A stretch of 36,495 nt of DNA from Draconibacterium sp. (lineage in GTDB: Bacteria; Bacteroidota; Bacteroidia; Bacteroidales; Prolixibacteraceae), in NCBI GenBank assembly GCA_027011835.1, contig JALUZN010000106.1, forward strand, positions 1-36,495, in the 5' to 3' direction. The number at the start of each line of letters is the position of its first letter. Position 1 is the stretch's first letter. This document shows, piece by piece, positions 24,810 through 33,220 of the stretch. A model generated the notes under the pieces. The model was not told the origin of the DNA. It did no database searches and saw only the letters and a program-made list of their open reading frames with translations. The translations under genes were made by a program, and so were the position numbers.

Positions 24810-25517
24810 TTAATAAACTGGGTTTTCGTTAATTATATCCGATTCAACTTCGCCGTCTTTTAGTCTGATAATGCGGTGTGCATGCTCTGCAATATCCTCT
24901 TCGTGGGTAACCATAACCAGCGTATTTCCTCTTTTATGAATGTCGGCAAAAAGTTTCATTATCTCTTCCGAAATTTTCGAGTCGAGGTTTCCTGTGGGTT
25001 CGTCGGCAAGTAATAGTGCCGGATTATTTACCAATGCACGAGCTATGGCAACCCGCTGCCGTTGTCCACCCGAAAGCTCATTGGGGCGGTGTGTCATCCT
25101 GTCCGCCAGTCCAACATCTACCAGTGTCTCTTCAGCCATCTGTAGTCGTTTCGATTTCCGTATGCCTGCATAAACGAGTGGGAGCATTACATTTTCTAAT
25201 GCTGTATTTCGCGGTAATAAATTAAACACCTGAAAGATAAAACCAATCTCCGAGTTTCTGATTTCGGCCAGTTTATCGTCTGTCATCCTGCTTACGTCTT
25301 TCCCGTTCAAAATATATTTCCCGCTTGTTGGTGTGTCTAAACAACCTATAATATTCATTAATGTGGATTTCCCCGACCCTGAAGCTCCCATAATGGCTAC
25401 ATATTCACCTTTGTAAATATCGATAGAAACCGAACGTAGCGCGCGAACCACCTGTGTGCCAACCTGATAGTTTTTTACAATTGATTCTAAATGGATGATT
25501 TTCTCTTTTTTGCTCAT
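24810..25517 (-). CDS. ABC transporter ATP-binding protein, MacB/LolD type
   Basis: A 235-residue cytoplasmic ATPase. Walker A is GASGSGKST (44-52), Q-loop [18 protein letters not shown] (93-110), signature [15 protein letters not shown] (148-162), Walker [13 protein letters not shown] (168-179) and the switch His in [13 protein letters not shown]. The [16 protein letters not shown] string and length are those of the LolD/MacB/FtsE subclass, which partners FtsX-like permeases in lipoprotein release, efflux or cell-wall signalling. No permease is encoded nearby, so the partner lies elsewhere. It is co-transcribed with the cobalamin adenosyltransferase gene (5 bp) and divergent from recG. Confidence 0.9.
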   Translation of the reverse strand: MSKKEKIIHLESIVKNYQVGTQVVRALRSVSIDIYKGEYVAIMGASGSGKSTLMNIIGCLDTPTSGKYILNGKDVSRMTDDKLAEIRNSEIGFIFQVFNLLPRNTALENVMLPLVYAGIRKSKRLQMAEETLVDVGLADRMTHRPNELSGGQRQRVAIARALVNNPALLLADEPTGNLDSKISEEIMKLFADIHKRGNTLVMVTHEEDIAEHAHRIIRLKDGEVESDIINENPVY

Positions 25518-25707
25518 GTGTTTAATTTTTTAATCAGTAGAATGATTGCCGGTTAAATTACAATATTGTTGTGAATTAATATAACGCATAAAAACTGGTT
25601 TTCGTATTTTTTCTAAATACAGAAAATCTCTACCAGCTGAAACAAAAATTATGCCCGTTTAACTTAATTTTTTATTTTTCGTGCTTTTTTCGGAGAAAAG
25701 GTTTGAG

Positions 25708-25715
25708 TATATTTG
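25708..25715 (+). promoter_or_regulatory. Candidate -7 box immediately before recG (possible leaderless mRNA)
   Basis: TATATTTG matches the -7 consensus exactly but ends only 4 bp before the recG ATG at 25720. A T-run at 25685-25690 is in the -33 position at 19 bp spacing. Transcription from it would begin at or next to the start codon. Confidence 0.4.
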
Positions 25716-25719
25716 TTTT

Positions 25720-27822
25720 ATGGCAGAATTCCTCGATCAGGAGATAAAATATTTACCGGGAGTGGGGCCGAAAAGGGCGGAACTTTTGTATAAAGAGTTA
25801 AAACTGAAAACTTTTCGCGATTTAATTTATTACTTCCCCTATAAATATATCGACCGAACAAAATTCTACTCTATTTCCGAAATTCATGCGCAAATGCCCT
25901 ACATTCAGGTAAAAGGGAAAATACGCTCTTTTGAAAGTGTTGGGACAGGAAGGAAGGAGCGGTTAACAGCAAATTTTTACGACAATACAGGAAGTATTGA
26001 ATTAATTTGGTTTCGAGGTATAAAATGGCAAAAAGAAAATTTAAAACTGAATAAAGAGTATGTTGTTTTTGGAAAACCTTCGCAGTTTGGAAAACGATTA
26101 AATCTGGTTCATCCCGAGATGGAAACACTGGAAGAGCAGCAACTAAAACCTGCCGGGCTTTTTCAAGGGTACTACCACACTACCGAAAATATGAAAAAGA
26201 GTTTTCTGAATTCGAGAACAATCAACAAAATTCAACTTACTCTTATTCAGCTTGCTAAAGGGAAAATTAGGGAGACTCTTCCTGCCCGGCTTGTGGAGCG
26301 ACTGAAACTGTATTCACTCGAAAAATCGTTAATTGCCATTCATAAACCTGAAAACACAATCGAATTGAAAAATGCAACATTCAGACTGAAATTTGAAGAG
26401 TTGTTTTTTATTCAACTGAAAATACTTGCCTTAAAACATAAGCGCGAAAAGAAGTTTAAAGGCTTCTATTTCAAAAAGGTGGGATATAATTTCAATAAAT
26501 TTTATACCGATTTTTTACCTTTCGAACTTACCGGAGCACAAAAAAAAGTTATTAAAGAGATAAGGGTTGATGTGAACCGGGGTACACAAATGAACCGGCT
26601 TTTGCAGGGCGATGTTGGAAGCGGGAAAACATTGGTGGCACTTATGATTATGCTGCTTGCCATGGATAACGGATTTCAGAGTTGTTTAATGGCCCCTACC
26701 GAAATTCTTGCTCAACAACATTTTCAGTCGCTCTCTAAATTTTTAGATGGAATGAATGTTCGAATTGAACTGTTAACCGGATCGACAAAAGCAAAAGAGC
26801 GAAAAGGATTACATGCTGCTTTGAAATCGGGAGAGATTCAAGTGTTAATTGGTACGCATGCATTAATTGAAGATGTGGTTGTTTTTAAAAACCTCGGGTT
26901 GGTGGTTATCGACGAGCAGCACCGGTTTGGTGTGGCACAGCGAGCAAAACTCTGGAAGAAAAACGAACTCATTCCTCCACATGTTTTGGTTATGACGGCG
27001 ACACCCATTCCGCGAACGCTGGCAATGACCGTTTATGGCGACCTCGATGTGTCGGTAATCGACGAGTTGCCTCCCGGCAGAAAACCTATTCAAACCATGC
27101 ATTTTTTTGAGAATAAACGTGGGCAATTGAATAACTTTTTACGACAGCAGCTTGCAAAAGGGGCACAAATATATATTGTATTTCCACTTATTTCAGAATC
27201 GGAAAAAATGGATTTGAAAAATCTGGAAGAGGGATACCGTCATATTACTGAGGTTTTCCCTGATGTTAAAGTGGGTATGGTGCACGGCAAAATGAAACCG
27301 GCGATAAAGGAGAGTGCTATGCAGGCTTTTAAGCGGGGCGAAACGCAAATAATGGTGGCAACAACCGTTATTGAAGTTGGTGTTGATGTGCCGAACGCAA
27401 CAATTATGGTTATTGAGAGTGCCGAGCGGTTTGGCCTTTCGCAGCTGCACCAACTGCGGGGCAGAGTAGGGCGGGGGGCAAATCAGTCGTACTGCATTTT
27501 AATGTCGTCGTATAAAATTGGCAGCGAAAGTAAATTGCGGCTCGAAACAATGGTGCGTACAAACGACGGATTCGAAATTGCCGAAGTTGATATGAAATTA
27601 CGAGGCCCGGGAGAGATTGACGGGACTCAACAGAGTGGAATAGGATTCGACCTTAAAATTGCTAACCTCGGGAAAGATGGCGAGATTTTACAACTGGCAC
27701 GAAATGTTGCCATCGATATTCTGGATGATGACCCGGTTCTGCAAAAGGAGGAAAACAGGCTCTTGTTAAGTTATTTAATGAGTTCGAAAGAGACTAAATT
27801 CAGTTGGAGTTCGATAAGTTAA
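25720..27822 (+). CDS. recG: ATP-dependent DNA helicase RecG
   Basis: 700 residues from the ATG at 25720; the frame extends to a GTG at 25681, but MAEFLDQEIKYLPGVGPKRAELL is the normal RecG start. The N-terminal wedge/OB domain spans about 1-200. Helicase domain 1 has Walker A GDVGSGKT (about 297-304), the DEQH box (about 397-400), and MTATPIPRTLAM. Domain 2 has VGMVHGKMK, TTVIEVGVDVPNATIM and QLHQLRGRVGRG. The TRG-region sequence LRGPGEIDGTQQSG follows. It remodels stalled forks and Holliday junctions. It stands alone, divergent from the ABC ATPase gene, and ends at a terminator shared with the minus-strand envelope cluster. Confidence 0.96.
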   Translation: MAEFLDQEIKYLPGVGPKRAELLYKELKLKTFRDLIYYFPYKYIDRTKFYSISEIHAQMPYIQVKGKIRSFESVGTGRKERLTANFYDNTGSIELIWFRGIKWQKENLKLNKEYVVFGKPSQFGKRLNLVHPEMETLEEQQLKPAGLFQGYYHTTENMKKSFLNSRTINKIQLTLIQLAKGKIRETLPARLVERLKLYSLEKSLIAIHKPENTIELKNATFRLKFEELFFIQLKILALKHKREKKFKGFYFKKVGYNFNKFYTDFLPFELTGAQKKVIKEIRVDVNRGTQMNRLLQGDVGSGKTLVALMIMLLAMDNGFQSCLMAPTEILAQQHFQSLSKFLDGMNVRIELLTGSTKAKERKGLHAALKSGEIQVLIGTHALIEDVVVFKNLGLVVIDEQHRFGVAQRAKLWKKNELIPPHVLVMTATPIPRTLAMTVYGDLDVSVIDELPPGRKPIQTMHFFENKRGQLNNFLRQQLAKGAQIYIVFPLISESEKMDLKNLEEGYRHITEVFPDVKVGMVHGKMKPAIKESAMQAFKRGETQIMVATTVIEVGVDVPNATIMVIESAERFGLSQLHQLRGRVGRGANQSYCILMSSYKIGSESKLRLETMVRTNDGFEIAEVDMKLRGPGEIDGTQQSGIGFDLKIANLGKDGEILQLARNVAIDILDDDPVLQKEENRLLLSYLMSSKETKFSWSSIS

Positions 27823-27826
27823 AAAA

Positions 27827-27849
27827 AGGCTGCCAAAAATTGACAGCCT
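27827..27849. terminator. Terminator between recG and the convergent envelope cluster
   Basis: The stem AGGCTGCCA (27827-27835) pairs with TGACAGCCT (27841-27849) with one mismatch and a 5-base loop. On the minus strand it is followed by a run of seven T, so it best serves the minus-strand genes. On the plus strand it starts directly after the recG stop. Confidence 0.75.
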
Positions 27850-27868
27850 CTTTGTAAATTATTTTTTT

Positions 27869-28372
27869 CTATAGTCCAAACAATATTTTTGCACCAATTT
27901 GCAGATACCCTGAACCAATTGCGTACTTCACTTCTGGTGCAATTGCCAGTTTATCGCTCATTGCTATTTTAGTGCCAATACCAAGGTTTAAACCCACCGA
28001 TGAACTTGAGTAATTTCCACCATAAGAGCCAAATGCTCCTAAATCAACCGTAGGGATTTTATAACTGGCAAATAAAACATTCAACCCAGCAATACCATAT
28101 ATTTTTCCAAAACTGGCTTCTGTAAAATTGTAGTGGGCATCTAAATCTAAAGCACTCCAATTTAAGTACCCTTTCTTAAGAAAATAAGTAAATCCGGCTG
28201 CTGCATCCCAGTCATCGTTAATGGCATATTCTCCGTTTACAGAGATTCCAATGTTACTTATACCTGTTGCGTAAGCAACGCCACCACCGATACTAATTTG
28301 TGCATTTGCCTCATTAAAAGAAAATAACGAAACAATTGCAATTGCTACTAAAACTTTAAGTAAATTTTTCAT
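27869..28372 (-). CDS. Small outer-membrane beta-barrel protein
   Basis: 167 residues with a signal peptide (MKNLLKVLVAIAIVSLFSFNEANA). The mature part is glycine/aromatic-rich alternating strands (ISIGGGVAYATGISNIGISVNGEYAI, AAAGFTYFLKKGYLNWSALDLDAHY, SSSVGLNLGIGTKIAM), ending in a C-terminal strand LQIGAKILFGL. This is the eight-stranded porin-like/OmpW-type barrel layout common in Bacteroidota. It is the last gene of the minus-strand cluster, 112 bp after the 401-residue gene, and ends next to the terminator. Specific role unknown. Confidence 0.78.
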   Translation of the reverse strand: MKNLLKVLVAIAIVSLFSFNEANAQISIGGGVAYATGISNIGISVNGEYAINDDWDAAAGFTYFLKKGYLNWSALDLDAHYNFTEASFGKIYGIAGLNVLFASYKIPTVDLGAFGSYGGNYSSSSVGLNLGIGTKIAMSDKLAIAPEVKYAIGSGYLQIGAKILFGL

Positions 28373-28484
28373 AATTAAATGTTTAAATGATTAATATTAG
28401 ATATTATTTGCAATTTTTTTGCAATGTTAATATTTTTAATGTAAAATTAATTGATTATAATTTTTAGTTTTCAACTGTAAGTTA

Positions 28485-29690
28485 TTAATAAATTATTTTC
28501 ACCAGTTCGAATACAAAGAAATGTCCAAAATCTCCAGGTGTATCTTTTATTGCTTTTGCAACTATTCCAGGCTTATCGTTTATCATCCATAGTTTAATTT
28601 TCTCGTCGAAATCGCCGGTAGCCTCAACAACCGTGCAATTAAAAGTGCCTGCCGGAGTTGTAATTTCTTCCTCGCCTGCAACCCTGAACGAGTTATCTTC
28701 GAACGGAAAAATTGGATTGTTGGAGTCCGATTTAATTACGGGCATCTCTTCGTCGTCGGAAATAGAAGTCCTGTCGATGCCTTTAAAAATGTTATCGAAA
28801 GTAACGGTTTCGTCATCGCTGTCGACAGCAATATTTGCCGTTAATGTTTTCGTTTCGAATGCATCGATATTGGTGTTTAGAACATTAAAATTATACACCA
28901 GCTGTTTCACCTTACTTAGCGATTCTAATATGCTATAATAATCTTCCCAAGGTAATTTTTCAATGTCTTCCGAATATTTATAATCTCCGTTTTCGTCGTA
29001 AAAATCGTCTTCCGAGAATGTGAGTCGCTCTATTTTTATATCGGGTTTTTCGAATTTTGTAAAGCTGAAAGTTTCCTCTTTGTTTTCAAGTTTTAACTCT
29101 GTTTTATTTATGGCAACTATTTTATTTTGCCCGCGAAATTTCCTTCCCGAAGTCGTTATTATAATGGTTTTATCGGTTCCATTATAAATCCATTCGCCTT
29201 TACTTTTCGAGTTCGAACCGTCTGAACTTTCAGATGATATAAATTTGTTTGGAAGTGTGAATACAATTGAATATACAACTCCGTCAATATTCCCGGTTTT
29301 CCAGATTCCTTCGAGTCCCGAGTTCTCGTTTTCAGCTTTTATCTTTTCCTCGTCGAGTTTTATAAAGAACATTTTTACTTTCGGCCCTTTTAAAATCAAC
29401 TCTTCAGCATTAAGCTTTTCAACTTTTCTTTCTCCTGAAAACTCTTTAATCATTTCCGATTCGATGGTGAAAAGTTTCTTCTTTTTGTCGTACTTCCAGG
29501 TGCCAAAAACCGTGCCTCCCATTTCGGCATATCCGTCTTCTCTGAAATTCACATCGCTATAAACATCTTCTGTTTTTTCGCCCATTTCAACTTTTGTAAA
29601 AAGCCACTTACCGGTTACCGGTACATTTTTCGCTATTAAACCGGTTGAACCCAGAAGAACAATAAGTAGTAATAAATAAATTTGTCTCAT
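28485..29690 (-). CDS. Exported protein of unknown function with two lipocalin-like repeats
   Basis: 401 residues. Signal peptide MRQIYLLLLIVLLGSTGLIA. Two successive segments have the pattern GxWxFTK..YSDVNFREDGYAEMGGTVFGTWKYDKKKKLFTI and GIWKTGNIDGVVYSIVFTLPNKF..SKGEWIYNGTDKTIII, which resembles lipocalin-like domains common in Bacteroidota envelope proteins. The C-terminal half (about 215-401) is different. It is highly acidic and includes TTPAGTFNCTVVEATGDFDEKIKLWMINDKPGIV, a phrase like that of DUF3108-type beta-barrel domains. No catalytic motif is evident. It follows the 360-residue gene by 22 bp. Periplasmic or outer-membrane location is inferred from the signal peptide only. Confidence 0.65.
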   Translation of the reverse strand: MRQIYLLLLIVLLGSTGLIAKNVPVTGKWLFTKVEMGEKTEDVYSDVNFREDGYAEMGGTVFGTWKYDKKKKLFTIESEMIKEFSGERKVEKLNAEELILKGPKVKMFFIKLDEEKIKAENENSGLEGIWKTGNIDGVVYSIVFTLPNKFISSESSDGSNSKSKGEWIYNGTDKTIIITTSGRKFRGQNKIVAINKTELKLENKEETFSFTKFEKPDIKIERLTFSEDDFYDENGDYKYSEDIEKLPWEDYYSILESLSKVKQLVYNFNVLNTNIDAFETKTLTANIAVDSDDETVTFDNIFKGIDRTSISDDEEMPVIKSDSNNPIFPFEDNSFRVAGEEEITTPAGTFNCTVVEATGDFDEKIKLWMINDKPGIVAKAIKDTPGDFGHFFVFELVKIIY

Positions 29691-29712
29691 AATAATTATT
29701 TTTGCGTCCGTT

Positions 29713-30795
29713 TTACCATCCTAAAATCAGGCATTTTGCTTTGCCTTTTGGTGTTATTTCTATTTTTAAACGATTCTTGTTTTGAACAAAATCGAAATCA
29801 TCTTTTAGCAACTCGTTTGTTTCGGCAGAATACTTTTTTATTGTTCCATCGGAATTAAAGACAACGTATCGAAAATTAAATCCGTTTTTGTCGATTTCGT
29901 TTATCTGCAACTTTCCAAAACTTCCATCGTTAGTTTCGAAAATGGCCGTTGAATAACGAGGCAGTTCTGTCTTGTCGCTCAACAAAAACTGCTGTTGCGA
30001 TTTTATTAAGCGGTTGTCTATTTTGTTATAATCGTTATCTCCTTCAATAGTCACTTTCTCTCCATTTGGAGTGAAATACTCGAAATTGTCGCAGCTTTGC
30101 AGACTGCCTGTGCTGAACGTTACTTTTGTGTTGCCCTTTGTTTTGCTGTCATTTTTTGTGGTATTCGAAAAATCAAGTTCAAGCCCCGAATATCCCTGAT
30201 AAGTGTCGGACGAGATATATTTTACATCTTGTGGAATAGCGAATTTTTCAGCAGGAATATCGATATTAATTTTAATACGGGTTGCTTTTTCAACCATCAT
30301 TGTCATAAAAAAAGTTTCGCTTTTTAGTGCAACACCATTCCACGACAGCTTTTTAGCTTTTCCTGCTTTCCATACTTTGCACTCTTTTTCCAAATAGTTT
30401 TCTGTCCCAACAGCTTTAAACCCTTCTGCTTTAATAAGTGCTTCCGAAACATCAGTACATTTTCTATCCTGATTTAGGAGGTAGTAATTGTACGTTTCGT
30501 TTCGTCCGATGGCGACCTCTTTTTTCTGAAGATTGATTGTGTACGCTTTGGTTCCAATCAGGATAATTATTTCGTACTCTTTCTCTTCATTTCCTCCAAA
30601 ATTCAGCTGTTTGTAAATATAATCAGCCTGTTTGTACCCCCAGTCGTCGATGTATTTTACGTGTGTTCCTTTCATCGACGCTTCGTATTTATACTCGATA
30701 ATTGCCGATTTAAAAGGGAACAATTTTACCTTCTGCTCTTGGGCAAAAGGTGTTAACGATGTAAAAACGAGGATAAGAAGGAGTGTAATCTTCAT
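29713..30795 (-). CDS. Exported protein of unknown function
   Basis: 360 residues from the ATG at 30795 (MKITLLLILVFTSLTPFAQ, a clear signal peptide); the frame extends to a TTG at 30825, which would place residues before the signal peptide and is unlikely. The mature start VKLFPFKSAIIEYKYEASMKGTHVKYIDDWG resembles DUF4412-type periplasmic proteins (an IEY strand, then G..YIDDWG), but that match is from memory. The C-terminal third is a beta-rich region (KTELPRYSTAIFETNDGSFGKLQINEIDKNGFNFRYVVFN). No known active site. It lies 34 bp after the lipoprotein gene and 22 bp before the 401-residue gene, so all three are probably one transcript. Confidence 0.6.
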   Translation of the reverse strand: MKITLLLILVFTSLTPFAQEQKVKLFPFKSAIIEYKYEASMKGTHVKYIDDWGYKQADYIYKQLNFGGNEEKEYEIIILIGTKAYTINLQKKEVAIGRNETYNYYLLNQDRKCTDVSEALIKAEGFKAVGTENYLEKECKVWKAGKAKKLSWNGVALKSETFFMTMMVEKATRIKINIDIPAEKFAIPQDVKYISSDTYQGYSGLELDFSNTTKNDSKTKGNTKVTFSTGSLQSCDNFEYFTPNGEKVTIEGDNDYNKIDNRLIKSQQQFLLSDKTELPRYSTAIFETNDGSFGKLQINEIDKNGFNFRYVVFNSDGTIKKYSAETNELLKDDFDFVQNKNRLKIEITPKGKAKCLILGW

Positions 30796-30829
30796 TCTGC
30801 TTTTTTGAATTCCAGCTGGCAACAACTTT

Positions 30830-31309
30830 TTATTTGTTGTAATATTTGTCGTATTTCGCCTCTATTTCGTTCATTCGTTTTTCGAAACTTAGTTCAACCT
30901 GTTCCAGCGCTTTTAACTGCGTATCGTTAATTATGCCTTGCTCTTCTTTACTTTTTGCATAGTTGTCGAATTTCTCTAGAGTTGCTGCCATTTGTGTGCT
31001 GTTCGAAATAAATTCAACGGCCATTTTTGCCATTTTCATTTTGTCCATCAGCGTTAGGTCTTCGTCTTCTTTATTTAAAACATCTTTCCCGTCAACGGCA
31101 ATTCGTTCAATGTTATCAGAGAATTCGTTAATTGCTTTTTCCGACGATTTAACAAGGTCGACCAGCTCTTTATCGCCCTTAATTTCATTGGGAATTTCTA
31201 TTTTTAGCGGTGGCAGAAAATCGGCATCTCTTTTACGGCCGCTTGAGCACGATGTAATAAAAATGGTAACTAAAAAGAGTGCGATTAAGGTTGTTGTAGT
31301 TCGTTTCAT
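30830..31309 (-). CDS. Predicted lipoprotein of unknown function
   Basis: 159 residues. The signal peptide ends in a lipobox-like FITSC (Cys21), so the mature protein is probably N-acylated. The remainder is charged and almost entirely helical: KELVDLVKSSEKAINEFSDNIERIAVDG, DKMKMAKMAVEFISNSTQMAATLEKF, ALEQVELSFEKRMNEIEAKYDKYYNK, with heptad-like spacing that suggests a helical bundle or coiled coil. No recognisable family. Placed between the OmpA-family gene (90 bp upstream) and the unknown exported protein (34 bp downstream); perhaps part of the same outer-membrane assembly. Confidence 0.7.
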   Translation of the reverse strand: MKRTTTTLIALFLVTIFITSCSSGRKRDADFLPPLKIEIPNEIKGDKELVDLVKSSEKAINEFSDNIERIAVDGKDVLNKEDEDLTLMDKMKMAKMAVEFISNSTQMAATLEKFDNYAKSKEEQGIINDTQLKALEQVELSFEKRMNEIEAKYDKYYNK

Positions 31310-31399
31310 TTTTTGGTTTGCTTAAGTTTTAATAATAATTTTCCTGATACACTATAAAAGTGCATCGAAGATGTTTTGATATTTTTGTTTTTTTTAAGT

Positions 31400-32677
31400 T
31401 TAGAATTTTACAAACTCTACGCGTCTGTTGTTTGCTTTTCCTTCGGCTGTTCCATTGTCGGCGATTGGTTTGCTCTCGCCCCAACCGGTATATTTTAGGC
31501 GGTCGGCAGAAATACCCATACTAATTAAACGTTCCATAACTACTTTTGCCCGGGCTTTCGACAGCTCCAAATTGCTGGCTTCGTCGCCGTCGCTGTCGGT
31601 GTGCCCTTCAACGCTGAATTTTAAGTCGGGTTGTTTTTGCATCAACTTGTAAATGCGATTGATGGGTCCCAAACTTTCTGGTTTGAGTGTAGCCTTGTTT
31701 ACGTCGAATTTAATGCCGTTGACAATAATTTTGCCATCGGATAAAACACGGTCATAATATTTAACACCACCTTTAGCAATGCGGAAGTTTTTAAGAAACA
31801 TATTGTCGTTTCCTGCTTCGACTGTTATTCCTGTTGGATTAACTTCTAAATGCGGAATGTTAATTAAACGAGTATCGTTAAAATATGCTTTGAATTTTCC
31901 TTTCGTATAGGCAATGGAAATATGTTTCCACGAGCCTTCCTTTTCTATCGTCCAACCTACATTTTCCGTTCCGGGGTAATATTTCTCTGACTCACCAAAT
32001 TCCAATGAATGAGGCATTACAGTTAAAGCTTCGTGTGCAGCAGAATTCCTATTGTTCTTTTGATCTCCTAAATAAACCCAAAATCTATTGGCGGTAGAAC
32101 CTCCTTTAGAAAACCACACATCAAATTCAATAGTAAAAATATCGGGGAGGTAATCTTCTTTAGAATTTTTTAAATAAGGTACAATGTATGACCTGTCACT
32201 AATAAACATAATTACAGTTTCACCATTTAATTCGCCTATTTCTACATTACCTTTGTATAAATCCCAACGCGAAGGAAACTCGCCGTTTTCTTCATCGGCA
32301 CTTGGTCCGTCTTCAAAAATAACCTCGTCGCCCGGAACAAAATCGAATTTATCCCATTTTACAGTTGCCGGTGCCGGTGCCGCTTTTTGTGCTGCTGAGT
32401 TTTCGGTTTGTGCTGCTGCACTGTTTTGTTGTGTTGATTGCTGTTGTTGTTCGGCTTGATTGTTGCCTTTTTTCTTCTTTTTCTTCTTTTTAAAAAGGCT
32501 GCCAATGCCCTCCTCCAATTTGTTAAAAGCTTTGTCTATGGCCTCGTCGGCATGTTGGTTGGCTCTTCTGTTTGCCTGGTCATTAACTTTTTTCTTAACA
32601 TCGACTTCTACTTGTGCTGATGATGAGAGAGTAAAAAAAACAAAAATGGAAAGAATAAAAATTAACTTGGTTTTCAT
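31400..32677 (-). CDS. OmpA-family protein with a central jelly-roll-like domain
   Basis: 425 residues. Signal peptide about 1-21. A helical charged segment (VDVKKKVNDQANRRANQHADEAIDKAFNKLEEG) is followed by eight consecutive lysines at 63-70 and a Q/A/P-rich linker to about 105. The middle (about 108-305: KWDKFDFVPGDEVIFEDG, FTIEFDVWFSKGGSTANRFWVYLGD, WKHISIAYTKGKFKAYFNDTRLINIP) looks like a concanavalin/LamG-type jelly roll. The C-terminal OmpA domain (about 320-425) has FDVNKATLKPES, SVEGHTDSDGDEASNLELSKARA and NNRRVEF, the peptidoglycan-binding signature including the conserved Asp/Arg residues. It anchors envelope structures to the cell wall. It follows the receiver-less LytTR gene by 100 bp. 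The lysine run is translated from an A/G tract that could slip. Confidence 0.88.
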   Translation of the reverse strand: MKTKLIFILSIFVFFTLSSSAQVEVDVKKKVNDQANRRANQHADEAIDKAFNKLEEGIGSLFKKKKKKKKGNNQAEQQQQSTQQNSAAAQTENSAAQKAAPAPATVKWDKFDFVPGDEVIFEDGPSADEENGEFPSRWDLYKGNVEIGELNGETVIMFISDRSYIVPYLKNSKEDYLPDIFTIEFDVWFSKGGSTANRFWVYLGDQKNNRNSAAHEALTVMPHSLEFGESEKYYPGTENVGWTIEKEGSWKHISIAYTKGKFKAYFNDTRLINIPHLEVNPTGITVEAGNDNMFLKNFRIAKGGVKYYDRVLSDGKIIVNGIKFDVNKATLKPESLGPINRIYKLMQKQPDLKFSVEGHTDSDGDEASNLELSKARAKVVMERLISMGISADRLKYTGWGESKPIADNGTAEGKANNRRVEFVKF

Positions 32678-32777
32678 TGTATTCTGTATTAATGGTTTTT
32701 TGTATTTTGTAAATATAAACAGATAAAATTAGTTATTTAATTGAAAACTGAAAACGTTTGGTTTAAATTTGAATCCG

Positions 32778-33113
32778 TTATTTTTTTAGCAGAATTTGTA
32801 ACAGCATTTTCCTCTTTCTTGTCGATGTTGGTATTTCTGTTTTGTCGGTTAAATAGAGTGTAAATGAATTTTGCTTGTCGATTTTTGTAATGTGCTCGAG
32901 GTTTACAAGATACGACTGGTGCGAACGGAAAAAAGAGGCTCCTGCGAGCTGTCTCTCGTATTCTTTAATATTTTTCGAAACCATTATTGGTTCACGGTTA
33001 ACTAAATAAAAAGTAGTATAGCTGTTTTCGCTTTTGCAATACAAAATGTTTTCGAGCAGAATAAAATGTATTGCATCGTTTGTGTTTAAAACAATACGCT
33101 TGCCGTTTGCCAT
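32778..33113 (-). CDS. Stand-alone LytTR DNA-binding protein
   Basis: 111 residues from the ATG at 33113; an in-frame TTG ten codons upstream is the less likely start. The whole protein is a LytTR domain: ILYCKSENSYTTFYLVNREPIMVSKNIKEYE, then FFRSHQSYLVNLEHITKI, then a basic C-terminal end. It has no receiver domain. It is about half identical by eye to the LytTR domain of the neighbouring response regulator, sharing ILYC-S-NSYTTFYL, KEYE and FFR-HQSYLVNL. It therefore most likely arose by tandem duplication of that domain. It may act as a competitor or constitutive partner at the same promoters, which is inference. It lies 107 bp downstream of the regulator gene. Confidence 0.88.
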   Translation of the reverse strand: MANGKRIVLNTNDAIHFILLENILYCKSENSYTTFYLVNREPIMVSKNIKEYERQLAGASFFRSHQSYLVNLEHITKIDKQNSFTLYLTDKTEIPTSTRKRKMLLQILLKK

Positions 33114-33220
33114 AACTGTTTTTGTTTCGAATATAAAGAACAATTATTTATAAACTCGCTAAGAATTTGAAACCGTTGGACTTGAGTTTGAATTCGACCT
33201 GAAATCAGAAGAATATAAAA

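Noticed and set aside
32470-32500. Programmed frameshift at the A/G tract encoding the eight lysines of the OmpA protein
   Set aside because: The main frame is intact and gives a full OmpA domain; there is no alternative downstream frame of note.
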